From Planctomycetota bacterium (GTDB lineage: Bacteria > Planctomycetota > UBA1135 > GCA-002686595), in contig JAEUHY010000037.1 of NCBI GenBank assembly GCA_016795325.1, positions 1-37,067 on the forward strand: DNA of 37,067 bases, in the 5' to 3' direction. Positions 24,064 through 34,888 of the stretch are shown piece after piece. How positions within the stretch are numbered: the stretch's first letter is position 1; each line of letters begins with the position of its first letter. The position numbers were made by a program, and so were the translations under genes. The notes under the pieces were generated by a model. The model saw only the letters and a list, made by a program, of their open reading frames with translations. It made no database searches and was not told the DNA's origin.

Positions 24064-25138
24064 TCAACGCGGCTGCGCTGCAGCGCCCAAGTCCGCTGCG
24101 ATCGGCCACGCCGGCAACGGGTCGGGGAACTCGAGCCAGCCCTCTTCGCGCAGCGCGAATTCCTCGTCGCTGAGCAGCGCTCGTTCGAGGCCGCGCTCGA
24201 GAGCGAGGCCGATGAGCGCCAATTCCTGCCGCAAATCCCCCATCTGCGGACCCAGGTGCGTTCGATCGCAGAACGCGACGCGGGATCGGCTGGCCACTGC
24301 CCTTCGGCCACGAACGCCCACCACGGACGCGCCGGATCGAGTCTCGCGCGGCGGCCGACCGGCTGCAGGATGCAGCGCATGCGCGGCCGCGTCGCAATCC
24401 ACGCAAAGCCCTTCATGCGCTCGACGCGCTTCATCGGAGCGCTCGCGAGAAACTCGGCGACGCGCTGCGGGTGGAACGGCCGGCGCGCGCGCCACACCAA
24501 CGAGCCGAGGCCGTAGGTCGCGCTCTCGCTCACCGACTCGGCCTCCAGCGCGCGCAACCACCCAGGGTTCGCCTACATGTGCTCGAGGTCGAAGCCGGAC
24601 GTGTCGAGCACCGCTTCGAGCACGACCGCGCAGCGTGTGCACTCGACGATCTCGGCCGCCGGGTTCAAACGCTCGAGCAGCGCACGCACGCGCCCCAACT
24701 GCGCGCGCGTCACCACGGCGCACTTGTTGTTCACCAGCACGCTCGCCGCACTCGATCTGGCTCACGAGCAGCGGCCCCAGGCCCCGTTCGTCCTCCGCGC
24801 CGACCTCGAACACGCGCCGCTCGAGCGTGTCGGCGCTGCCCAGGTCCTCGAGGGCACGCTGCGCATCGACGACGGTCACGAGCGCATCGAGCCACACGCG
24901 GTGCGAGATGTTCTCGCGCCCGTCGAACTCCAGTCACAGCACCGGCGCGCCGCCTGCTCAGCGAGCCGCAGGAACTCGCCGTCCAGGCCCAGTTGGGCCA
25001 TGTCGTTGACGAGCACTGCCAGCTGCCGCCCGTCGCAGCGCGCGAGCAACTCGCGCAACAACGTGCTCTTGCCGGCGCCGAGGAAACCGGACGACACCGT
25101 GATGCGCGCAGTTGCGTGGGCGCGCTCGTGGCGCGCAT
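24064..25138 (-). pseudogene. Decayed second COG0523 GTPase
   Basis: Minus-strand remnant of a COG0523 gene, recognisable in pieces in different frames. MRATSAPTQLRA shifts near 25104 into ITVSSGFLGAGKSTLL (P-loop), then VNDMAQLGLDGEFLRLAEQ. Around 24915-24960 the frame breaks and the CxCC and ESTG parts are missing; the next segment, ISHRVWLDALVTVVDA, has a TGA just before it (24934-24936). Another shift near 24750 leads to VLVNNKCAVVTR, and a TAG (24573-24575) precedes WLRALEAESVSESATYGLGSLVWRARRPFHPQR, the CobW_C start. A last shift in the G run near 24240 restores MGDLRQELALIGLALERG to the stop. Four shifts, two stops and a lost metal site make this a pseudogene; the intact gene is at 14660. 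Confidence 0.88.
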
Positions 25139-25176
25139 GTTCGCAGGCCGAAGCGCGCGAGTTCCCGAGTTCGAAC

Positions 25177-25524
25177 TCAGGCGCGCAGCACCTTCTCGAG
25201 CGCTTTGCCCTTCGCCAGTTCGTCGACGAGCTTGTCGAGTTGGCGGATCTGGCGCATCAAGGGATCGGCGACGTCCTCGACGCGCACGCCGCAGACCACG
25301 CCCTTGATCAGCGCGGCGTTGGGATGGAAGGCCGGCGCCTGCGCGAAGAAGGTCTCGAAGTCGACGCCGGAGTCGATCTGGCGTTGGAGGTGCTCGGGGC
25401 TGTAGCCGGTGAGCCAGGTGATGACGCGGTCGAGTTCCTGCTGGGTGCGGCCCTTCTTCGCGACCTTCTGCACGTACAGCGGGTAGACGCTGGCGAACGG
25501 CATCTTGAAGACACGGTGCGACAT
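25177..25524 (-). CDS. DUF2200 domain protein
   Basis: Small cytoplasmic protein of 115 residues, spanning the entire DUF2200 family length. Recognisable stretches are FKMPFASVYPLYVQKVAKKGRT, VITWLTGY, LIKGVVCGVRVEDVADPLM and IRQLDKLVDELAKGK. The family is widespread but its function is unknown. A ribosome binding site (GGAG, 8 bp) precedes the ATG. The gene lies 14 bp after the TPR/HEAT-like gene, so the two are likely co-transcribed, and about 40 bp before the decayed GTPase. Confidence 0.93.
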   Translation of the reverse strand: MSHRVFKMPFASVYPLYVQKVAKKGRTQQELDRVITWLTGYSPEHLQRQIDSGVDFETFFAQAPAFHPNAALIKGVVCGVRVEDVADPLMRQIRQLDKLVDELAKGKALEKVLRA

Positions 25525-25538
25525 GCGGTGAGCTCCGT

Positions 25539-27188
25539 TCAGGTCTGGCTGTCGGACGTGGCCCACCGCACAAGCGCAGCCCCGTCCTCGACGAGTTCCG
25601 CGTCGTAGGCGCCCTGATGGACGACGTTCGCGACGAGCGGGCGGTAAGTGTCGGCGTCCAGTGCGAACAGCGCATCGCACACGAGTGCGTTGAGCTGCGA
25701 CGAACGCTGCTCGTAGTCGAGCAGCAACGCGGCCAACGCGCTGGTGATTCGCCCGTACTCGGCGGGATGGGCTCGGGCGATCCGATCGAGCGCGACGATC
25801 GGCGTCATGTGCTCCCACTCGTGCAACGCAGGTCGGCGCAGCGTGGCGAGCAGCGCGTCGATGGCGGCTGGGCCGATGCTCTCCATCACGATCGGGAGCA
25901 TGAGGTGGTCGTCCTCGGGGTGCGTGCGGGCGAACTCGATCAACGGAGCGATTGCTGCTGCGGCGCGCAGTTGACCGAGCACGCGCGCGGCGTGAATCGG
26001 CGTCCAGAAGCGCACGTCGGATGGATCCAACTCATCGAACTCGCGCGCTCCGAGTGCACGCACGAGTTCGGGGACGTGCTCGGACTGGAAGCCGTGCTCG
26101 GCGACATAATCGGGCCACGGACCGCCCGACACGGGCTCACCCAACGTGAGCAGCGTCGCGACCGGCGGCGCGAAGCTCGCGCACAGGGCCTCGCGTTCCG
26201 CGCTCGTCGAGAGCACGCCGCCCTTGTGCAGCCAATCGAACGCGCGGCCGTGCGTGATCCAAGCGCGGCCGAGGTCGTGGAACGCCTCCTGGACATCGGG
26301 GTCCGACGGGAGAGCGTCGTCGTCGAACAGAACCGACTCGAACTCGGGCAGCACGCGACGCGCGCGGGCGAGCGCGTCCGCCGCCGCACGAGGACCGCCG
26401 CGCAGAAACTCCTCCAACACTTCTCCCCACTCGAAACTCGGCGCGCCGTCGTCGGCGAACTGCTCGCGCAGCGCGCGCGCCTCGTCGACGAGCCCGCGTT
26501 CGAGGAGCAGACCGAGCACGCTCCCGCGCAGTCCGTGGCGATCGCCGCGGTCGAGTTCGAGCAGCTCGCGACCGTGCTCCAACGCGAGGTCGCGCCGGTC
26601 GGTGCGCAGAAGGGAGCGGTAGAGCTGGGCGCGAGCGCGCAGGTACGGCCGCGCTTCGACGAGCGCGCCGATGCGTTCGCGTTCGTCGCCGCGCAAGCGC
26701 TCCTCGCCCAGGCGCTCGGCGCCGCAGCGCACGGCGTGCTCGAGCGCAGCAGTGCGTTGCGCGCCGTCGGTATCGCGCCCCAGCGCGAGCTGCGTGAGCG
26801 CATCGCAGCACTGTGGATCGAGTTCCAGCGCCTTGGCCGCGAGCGCCAGCGCTCGCGGCATGCTCGACGCGTCGAGCGCTTGGTACGCGAGCTCCTGCGC
26901 CGCTTCCGCGCCGCCGAGGGCCAGCGCCTCCCGCGCAAACTCCGCAGCGCTGCGCCCCCTGAAGGCCGCGAGCCGTTGCTGCAACTCGCCGACGTCCCGG
27001 GCGCCTTCCAGCGCGCCCGCACGCAGCGCCGCGCGCAGCGCACGCTCCGGATCCATGCGGTGCAGGCTCGGATCACGCGGCCCCTCCGCGGAAGCTTGCG
27101 CCGCGCGCGTCGGTTCGTTGCGACGCAGGTTCCGTTCCTTGCGCAGGCGCTTCTCGCGCTCCTTCTGCTTGTGCTGCTTGTGGCTCAT
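25539..27188 (-). CDS. TPR/HEAT-like repeat protein
   Basis: Soluble, fully helical protein of 549 residues. The start is the ATG giving MSHKQHKQKEREKRLRKERNLRR, a very basic N-terminus likely to bind nucleic acid or membrane surfaces. About residues 60-150 hold short TPR-like helices (RALALAAKALELDPQCCDALTQLALG). About 165-230 resembles the ST7-type TPR region (YLRARAQLYRSLLRTDRRDLALEHGRELLELDRGDRHGLR). The C-terminal 200 residues show HEAT-like helix pairs (AAAIAPLIEFARTHPEDD; AIDALLATLRRP). No catalytic motif is visible. It probably acts as a scaffold. It is 14 bp from the downstream DUF2200 gene. Confidence 0.8.
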   Translation of the reverse strand: MSHKQHKQKEREKRLRKERNLRRNEPTRAAQASAEGPRDPSLHRMDPERALRAALRAGALEGARDVGELQQRLAAFRGRSAAEFAREALALGGAEAAQELAYQALDASSMPRALALAAKALELDPQCCDALTQLALGRDTDGAQRTAALEHAVRCGAERLGEERLRGDERERIGALVEARPYLRARAQLYRSLLRTDRRDLALEHGRELLELDRGDRHGLRGSVLGLLLERGLVDEARALREQFADDGAPSFEWGEVLEEFLRGGPRAAADALARARRVLPEFESVLFDDDALPSDPDVQEAFHDLGRAWITHGRAFDWLHKGGVLSTSAEREALCASFAPPVATLLTLGEPVSGGPWPDYVAEHGFQSEHVPELVRALGAREFDELDPSDVRFWTPIHAARVLGQLRAAAAIAPLIEFARTHPEDDHLMLPIVMESIGPAAIDALLATLRRPALHEWEHMTPIVALDRIARAHPAEYGRITSALAALLLDYEQRSSQLNALVCDALFALDADTYRPLVANVVHQGAYDAELVEDGAALVRWATSDSQT

Positions 27189-27451
27189 TCGCTCGTCAGG
27201 ACGACGCTGTTGGCGGGGTGTCCGGGCGCATCGTAGCCGACCCACAACGTCCCGGATTCGGGCCGCGCGTCCGAGCTCTGGGAAGTCGCGCACGCGGACG
27301 CGCCTCCCCCTTCCGTCCACGCGCATCGTCCGTGTATGCGAGCTTCGCGGAAGCGCGCCGCACTCGCGCGCCACTCAACGCAGCGCGTCGACGCCCGGGC
27401 GAAACCGATCACGCCGCGCAACCACCCGTCCCCATGCAAAGGCAAGCCGTC

Positions 27452-29005
27452 ATGCGACTCTCGAATCTGTGGTCCACACTTGTGTGCGGCGCCGTTCTCT
27501 CGACGCAGCTGCGCGCTTCGACGATCTACGTCGACGAAAACGCGACCGGACCGCTCCACAACGGTGCGAGCTGGTGTACGGCGTACACGACGCTCTGGGA
27601 AGCGCTCGCCGTCGCGGGCGCGGGCGACACGATCAAGGTCGCGGGCGGGCTCTACACGCCGCAGCCGATCTTCCTCGGCGATCCCCGCGAGGCCACGTTC
27701 ACGCTGGCGAGCAACGTGCGCATCGAAGGCGCCTATGCGGGCTGCGGCGCCGCCAATCCCGATGCGCGCGACTACGCCAACGACACGAGCTTCGTGCGCG
27801 GCGATCCCGTGCGCGACGACCACATCACCGGCGACACGAGCAACAACTCGTACCACGTGCTGACCGCCATCGACGTGAGCGACGCCGAACTCGACGGGCT
27901 GTACATCGACGGCGGGCACGCCGACAACCCGCTGGTCATCGACGGAACCAACGGCGCCGGCGCGCTGGTGCGGCGTTCGTCGTTCACGGCCGTGAACTGC
28001 ATCTTCCAGGGCAATGAAGCCGTGGACTGGCCGCTCGCCACCACGGGCCGCGGCGGCTCGGTGTACGCCGGGCGCAGCAAGCTGTACTTCGTCGAGTGCC
28101 TGTTCCGCGAGAGCATCGCCGGCGAACACGGCGGCGGCGTCTACAGCGAGGCGAGCACGCTCATCTACGACAAGTGCACCTTCGCGGCCTGCATCGCGAC
28201 GGGCGGCGACGGCGGCGGCGCGTACAACGACGCGTTCAGCTACGCGCAACTCGAGGATGCGTGGTTCCTCGTGTGCTCCGCGGCGGGCGATGGCGGGAGC
28301 GTGCTCAACGCGGGCGCGCAAATGCTGATGTCGACCTCGCTGATCCAAGGTTCGAACGCGCAGAACGGCGCCGGCGTCCACAGCACGGGGGCGCGGCTCA
28401 ACCTGGTGAACTGTGAGTTCCTCTGGAACGACGCCAGCGTCGACGGCGGCGCGCTGTACGGCGACTCGACGCCGACCACGCTGATGAACTGCCTGTTCGT
28501 CGCGAACTCCGCGGGCGGAGTCGGAGGCGCCATCGCGCACACGGACGCCAAGCTCGCGCTCGTGAACAGCACACTGACCGGCAACAGCGCGGTGAGCGGC
28601 GCGGGCGGCGCGCACTTCTCGAGCTCGGGCGGCGGCAAGGTCACGAACTCGATCCTGTGGGACAACACGCGCAACGGCGTGGTCGACGAGGCAGCGCAAC
28701 TCGTCGCCACGGGCGCCGCGGGCATCAGCCTCAACTACTGCGACGTGTCCGGCCTGAGCGGCGCGCTCGGCGGCGTCGGCAACATCGGCCTCGACCCGTT
28801 GTTCGTTGCCCCGGGCGCCTACGACTTCCGGCTCGGCGTCGGCTCACCGTGCCGCAACTCCGGGCTGAACTCGGCGTTGCTCGCGGACAGCGCGGATCTC
28901 GATGGCGACTTCAACGTGCTCGAGGCGACGCCGCTGGACCTCGACCTCGTCGCGCGCATCCAGGCGCTCGTGGTCGACATGGGTGCGTACGAAGCGGCGC
29001 CCTGA
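27452..29005 (+). CDS. Exported right-handed beta-helix protein
   Basis: Exported protein of 517 residues. The ATG at 27452 is preceded by AAGG; an ATG at 27434 would add six residues. The signal peptide ends near TQLRAS and the mature chain begins STIYVDENATG. The body is built of repeated coils of the Pmp/choice-of-anchor-Q type: a Gly-Gly-(Ala/Gly) turn, then an aliphatic strand, then N/D-C (GGGVYSEASTLIYDKCTF; GAGVHSTGARLNLVNCEF; GGALYGDSTPTTLMNCLF; GGAIAHTDAKLALVNSTL). I count about eight coils. The end (SPCRNSGLNSALL ... VDMGAYEAAP) is the typical closing motif of choice-of-anchor-Q proteins. These are surface or secreted proteins of uncertain role; adhesion or polysaccharide binding is possible. 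Confidence 0.88.
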   Translation: MRLSNLWSTLVCGAVLSTQLRASTIYVDENATGPLHNGASWCTAYTTLWEALAVAGAGDTIKVAGGLYTPQPIFLGDPREATFTLASNVRIEGAYAGCGAANPDARDYANDTSFVRGDPVRDDHITGDTSNNSYHVLTAIDVSDAELDGLYIDGGHADNPLVIDGTNGAGALVRRSSFTAVNCIFQGNEAVDWPLATTGRGGSVYAGRSKLYFVECLFRESIAGEHGGGVYSEASTLIYDKCTFAACIATGGDGGGAYNDAFSYAQLEDAWFLVCSAAGDGGSVLNAGAQMLMSTSLIQGSNAQNGAGVHSTGARLNLVNCEFLWNDASVDGGALYGDSTPTTLMNCLFVANSAGGVGGAIAHTDAKLALVNSTLTGNSAVSGAGGAHFSSSGGGKVTNSILWDNTRNGVVDEAAQLVATGAAGISLNYCDVSGLSGALGGVGNIGLDPLFVAPGAYDFRLGVGSPCRNSGLNSALLADSADLDGDFNVLEATPLDLDLVARIQALVVDMGAYEAAP

Positions 29006-29191
29006 TCCACCGTCTCGGGCATACGGCCTGCGCCAGAGCCACGCTCGTCAGCGTCCGCCTCGAACCCGGGCGGTGCGGCGGCGAACGTGCGGAGACGCTC
29101 TGGCGCAGGACTCGAACGCGTGGTCCGACTCCCGACGGACAGTTCTGGTGCAGCGCATGAAAAGTCCGTCGCCCGGACGCGCTCGCGGAGC

Positions 29192-29575
29192 TCAGCGCTG
29201 CGAGCGCAAGCGCGCGACCCGCACGAGCAGATCGTCGAGCACTTGGCCGGCGGACGCGCGCCGGTCCTGGGCCCGAAAGCGCTCGAGCCAGCGTCCGATC
29301 GGACCCGGGCGGCGCTCGGCGGCTTCGAGGCAACGCTCCTCGAGCCACTTCGGATCGAAGCCGCTCCACTCGCCTGCCACCGAATCGAGATTCGCGGCCA
29401 GCGCCGGCTCGACCTCGCGCTCGTAGATCGCGCGCAACTCGCGCTCATCGAAGCCAGAGCGCGCGAGCACCACGGCCGAGTGCTCGAGTGTGGCCTCGTC
29501 CAACTCGGAGTCGAGCCACAGTTCCGACAGCGCTGTCCACACGGGGCGGCGACGCTCGAGTTCTTCGGGGCTCAC
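29192..29575 (-). CDS. DUF7079-like small protein
   Basis: Cytoplasmic protein of 127 residues resembling the DUF7079 family: RRRPVWTALSELWLDSELDE, LARSGFDERELRAIYEREVEPALAANL and AGEWSGFDPKWLEERC are the recognisable stretches. The start is set at GTG (29573-29575), giving MSPEELERRR, because GAGG lies 9 bp upstream. The frame continues upstream, but with Arg/Ser-rich sequence. Function unknown. It is transcribed against the flanking genes. The family match is from memory. Confidence 0.75.
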   Translation of the reverse strand: MSPEELERRRPVWTALSELWLDSELDEATLEHSAVVLARSGFDERELRAIYEREVEPALAANLDSVAGEWSGFDPKWLEERCLEAAERRPGPIGRWLERFRAQDRRASAGQVLDDLLVRVARLRSQR

Positions 29576-29974
29576 GGCGCAAATCCTCGCTCGCGTGAGT
29601 TTACGGCTCGCACTCGGGAACTTGCGCGCTCCGAGCGGCGAACGACGCTGCGCACTCGTTGCCGATCGCACTCCGAGGACCGCGGCCGAACCGGCGCGAC
29701 GGCAAGCTGGCCGGACGTCCGCTCGCGGCCAGTTCCTGCAGCGCAGCGCGCCCGAACCTCAGCGCCGCACTGCAGGTGAATTGAATCCAGTGAACGCACA
29801 GAGGCCGGGCCCGACCTGGCGGTGGCGCTCGAAGTTGTAGGGGCAAGAACGACGCGCGCGCGTCCGACGTGCGGCTCGGGCCCGGCCTCGGCGCGGTTTG
29901 CGGTGAACCGTTGGGAACTCGACGGGGTCGAGCGGCAAACAGCGCGCGTGAAAGCGAACCGATCCGTGCCGTCC

Positions 29975-30913
29975 ATGTTCCCCCGCGCCCTTGTCGCGGC
30001 GCTCGCCCTCCTGTGGGCCGGATTCAGCGGGCTGGGCTGCGCAGCGACGCAGGCGCCCGCGGCGCCGGCGCGAGCGGAGGCCGGAAGCGCCGAGAGCGAC
30101 GAGCAGCTGCTCGAACGCGTGCTGCTCGCGTTGCTCGACGGCGAAGCGCTCTACACCGTCGCGGGCGGCCTCAAGCCCGTGAGCTCCGGCTACTGGACGA
30201 CGAGCTACTCGCTCGAGGCGCCCGACCTGCGCGAGATCGCGCGCGTGCAGCGCTTGCTGCGCGAACTCGACGGCGTCGACGAGCTCGAGTTCGGCGTGAT
30301 GAGCTTCGCCACGCCGCACGAGGGCAAACGTTCGGCGCACGCTTGGGTCGCGCACCGCGCCCAGCTGCGGCGCGTGCTCACCGAGCGGGCGGAGTTCTTC
30401 GCGCCGCTGGGCATCGGAGCGCACCAGGACGCCGACGAGGTGCTCGCCATCGTCGAACGGCTGCCGCGGCTCGAGCGCTTCCGCGCCTACGGATTGCTCT
30501 TCGGCTACCCGGACTACGCGGTCGAGTTCTTCGTCGACGCGGCGGCCGAAGAAGAGCGCAGCGGCGCCCTGCCCGCGCGCGAGTTCGCGCACGTCGCGAC
30601 GTTCGGCGCCGCGTCACACCGCTTCGTGTGGGCCGTGCCGGCGGGCCACGTCGAGAACGACGCGGACCGCGCACTGCGGACGCGTGCCGAACGTGTGCTC
30701 GAGCGTTACCGCGTGTTGCGCGAGCGCTTCATCGGACCCTCACGCCCGGGCGCGCCCGCGCTGCTGCGCGCGACGTCGGATGGAGCCAGGCTCACTCCCA
30801 CCACATTCGCGCGCCACCGTCGGCGACGCGAACTCGTCGACGCGAATGCGGTGGGAGTGTGCCTGGCCCTCTCATCCCATCTCCGTACGACGACCAAAAA
30901 CATCGCCATCTAG
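29975..30913 (+). CDS. Predicted lipoprotein of unknown function
   Basis: Lipoprotein of 312 residues: MFPRALVAALALLWAGFSGLGC gives a lipobox with Cys22, then an Ala-rich linker (ATQAPAAPARAEAGS). The remainder is soluble and mixed helix/strand, with several paired Arg/Glu helices (RVQRLLRELDGVDELEFGVMSF; IVERLPRLERFRAYGLLFGYPDYAVEFF) and a C-terminal Arg-rich stretch (RHRRRRELV). I recognise no family and no catalytic motif. The beta-propeller gene starts 9 bp after the stop, so the two may be expressed together. No ribosome binding site is obvious. Confidence 0.75.
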   Translation: MFPRALVAALALLWAGFSGLGCAATQAPAAPARAEAGSAESDEQLLERVLLALLDGEALYTVAGGLKPVSSGYWTTSYSLEAPDLREIARVQRLLRELDGVDELEFGVMSFATPHEGKRSAHAWVAHRAQLRRVLTERAEFFAPLGIGAHQDADEVLAIVERLPRLERFRAYGLLFGYPDYAVEFFVDAAAEEERSGALPAREFAHVATFGAASHRFVWAVPAGHVENDADRALRTRAERVLERYRVLRERFIGPSRPGAPALLRATSDGARLTPTTFARHRRRRELVDANAVGVCLALSSHLRTTTKNIAI

Positions 30914-30922
30914 ACACACGCC

Positions 30923-32479
30923 ATGAAATCCCACACCGATCTCCGCACCACCTCGCTCGCCCTGCGCGCACTCGCCGTCGCGGCGCTGGCGCACAACGCG
31001 CTCGCCACCGACATCACCTACGTCGCTGACACGACCGACGACCGCATCTACCGCCTGCGCGACCTCAACGCCGACGGCGACTACAACGACCCGAACGAGG
31101 TCGGGATCTTCTACGACAACGCCTTCGGCAGCGTGCCGATGACCTCGCCCAACGGCCTGGTCGTCGCGGCGGACGGAACGGTGCTGGTGTGCGACAGCAA
31201 CACCGACTTGATCGTCGCGCTACGTGACCTCGACCTCGACGGTTCGGCGCTCGACTCGGGCGAGGCGACGGTGTTCTTCAACGGCTCGGCCGGCGGCAAC
31301 GCGAGCGGCGTCCAGATGGTCGCGGCCAACGCGCTCGCGCTGGGACCGGGCGGAGTCGTGTGGGTCGCGAGCAACAACCAGATCAGCGGCTCGATCATCG
31401 GCGACGACGCGATCCTGCGCCTGGAGGACCTGAACGCCGACGGCGACGCCGACGACCTCGGCGAAGCGCGCGTGTTCTACGCGCCGGCGCTCGGCTCGGG
31501 CGGCGTGGGCGATTCGATCCCGACCGGCGTGAAGGTCGGCCTCGACGGCGCGCTCTACTACGCCGAGAACGGCGTCAGCGGCGTGCTCGCCAAGGCGATC
31601 TGGCGGCTCGACGACGTGGACGGCAACGGAACGATCCAGTTCCCCGCCGAAGCCAAGGTGTTCTTCGCGATCCCGCCGCAGCCCTCGAACGTGTTCCTGT
31701 GGGACGTCGAGCAGGGCCCGGACGGCGCGTGGTACGTGAGTGACCGCGGGAACGAGATCCTGTGGCGCGCGCGCGACACGAACGGCAACGCGCAGATCGG
31801 CGCGGGCGAGTTCACGGCCTGGTTCACCGGCAGCGCGCCGAGCGACCTGTGGAGCGTGCGCGTCGGAAGCGACGGTTCGCTCTACGGCTGCGAAGCCGCC
31901 GAGCCGGACCGCATCCGGCGCTTCGTCGACACCAACGCGGACAATCTGATCGGCGCCGGCGAGTTCAGCGAGCTGTACGACGAGACGCTCGCGTCCTTCA
32001 ACATCTCCAACCCGCGCTCGATCGCGCTCGCCCCCGACTTCGCGCCGCCGGTGAACTACTGCACGGCCGGCACGTCGACGAACGGCTGCGCGCCGGCGAT
32101 CGGCTTCAGCGGCGCGCCGAGCGCGTCCGCGACGAGCGGTTTCACGCTCAGCGCAAGCGGCGTGGAAGGCCAGAAGCAGGGGCTGATCTTCTACGGAGCG
32201 AGCGGTGCGCTCGCGCTGCCGTGGGGCGCGGGTTCGAGCTTCCTGTGCGTGAAGTCGCCGACCCAACGCCTGCCCGCGTCGAACTCGGCCGGCACGCTCA
32301 ACGCTTGCGACGGGGTGCTCGCCAGCGATTGGCTCGCCTTCGTGAGCTCCACGCCGGCCGCGCTCGGCGCACCGCTCGCCGCGGGCGACGTGTTCCAGGC
32401 GCAGGCCTGGTACCGCGACCCGCCGGCCTCCAAGAGCACGAACCTCTCGAACGCACTCGAGTTCACCGTAACTCCGTAG
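30923..32479 (+). CDS. Exported beta-propeller protein with Cys-rich C-terminal domain
   Basis: Exported protein of 518 residues. The signal peptide ends near residue 29 (ALAHNALA). Residues 30-375 form an NHL/SMP-30-like beta-propeller. Each blade carries an acidic loop of the Ca-binding or dockerin-like type, such as LNADGDYNDPNEV (49-60), LDLDGSALDSGEA, LNADGDADDLGEA, VDGNGTIQFPAEA and TNADNLIGAGEF: alternating D/N residues with Gly, ending in E. Residues 378-518 are a separate domain starting NYCTAGTSTNGCAP and ending in a strand (ALEFTVTP), with SGFTLSASGVEGQKQGLIFYG as its core. I recall this domain at the C-terminus of many planctomycete exported proteins, where it might act as a sorting or anchoring module; that is unproven. 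Confidence 0.8.
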   Translation: MKSHTDLRTTSLALRALAVAALAHNALATDITYVADTTDDRIYRLRDLNADGDYNDPNEVGIFYDNAFGSVPMTSPNGLVVAADGTVLVCDSNTDLIVALRDLDLDGSALDSGEATVFFNGSAGGNASGVQMVAANALALGPGGVVWVASNNQISGSIIGDDAILRLEDLNADGDADDLGEARVFYAPALGSGGVGDSIPTGVKVGLDGALYYAENGVSGVLAKAIWRLDDVDGNGTIQFPAEAKVFFAIPPQPSNVFLWDVEQGPDGAWYVSDRGNEILWRARDTNGNAQIGAGEFTAWFTGSAPSDLWSVRVGSDGSLYGCEAAEPDRIRRFVDTNADNLIGAGEFSELYDETLASFNISNPRSIALAPDFAPPVNYCTAGTSTNGCAPAIGFSGAPSASATSGFTLSASGVEGQKQGLIFYGASGALALPWGAGSSFLCVKSPTQRLPASNSAGTLNACDGVLASDWLAFVSSTPAALGAPLAAGDVFQAQAWYRDPPASKSTNLSNALEFTVTP

Positions 32480-32531
32480 CGCGCCCTCCATCGTCGGGCG
32501 CGCGGGAGAGAGACGCGCGCGCCGCACGCCG

Positions 32532-32565
32532 CAGGGCCGTCCGCCGTCAGGAGCGGGCGGCCCTG
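32532..32565 (+). terminator. Terminator-like hairpin after beta-propeller gene
   Basis: A 13-bp stem (32532-32544 with 32553-32565, one G-U pair) closes on an 8-base loop. No T tract follows, only CCCCTGTTGC. It lies 52 bp after the stop and probably ends this transcript before speA. Confidence 0.6.
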
Positions 32566-32649
32566 CCCCTGTTGCGGAGCGCGTGGGCGAGCCGTGCGGT
32601 TGCGGCAAGTTCTCCGTGGCGAAGCGGCCCACGCCGGGCGCAACGCTCC

Positions 32650-32655
32650 TATACT
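32650..32655 (+). promoter_or_regulatory. -10-like element before speA
   Basis: TATACT lies 60 bp before the speA start codon. The hexamer 17 bp upstream is GCCCAC, not a -35, so only half a promoter is visible. Confidence 0.3.
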
Positions 32656-32715
32656 TCTCGCCCTCTTGGGTTTGTTTTGGGCGCGCGCGCCCGTTCCTAA
32701 CGCGGAACACCACGG

Positions 32716-34692
<1,977 letters not shown>

Positions 34693-34703
34693 ACTGAGCA
34701 GAG

Positions 34704-34740
34704 CTGAGTTGGGCGCGGCCCGTCGAGCCGCCCAGCTCAG
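34704..34740 (+). terminator. Hairpin after speA
   Basis: CTGAGTTGGG (34704-34713) pairs with CCCAGCTCAG (34731-34740), one G-U pair, and inside it CGGC pairs with GCCG after a 2-base bulge. It lies 11 bp after the speA stop. No T tract follows. It is probably the speA transcript end. Confidence 0.6.
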
Positions 34741-34888
34741 ACCGCGGCGCCGAACCGATCTCGGTCGAGACGCGCCAAGCGCGGGGCGGGCTGCGGCCCG
34801 CTCCGGCGAGGTTCCGCCGCCGCGTCGCGCACGATGTCCGACACCGACGCGGTTTGACCCGCGCCCCCGTGCTGCGCACGATGGGCCG

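Noticed and set aside
17660..24575. Genome-wide amber recoding
   Set aside because: Copy B (12194-12196) and others use TAG as an apparent normal stop, and only one otherwise intact gene is interrupted.
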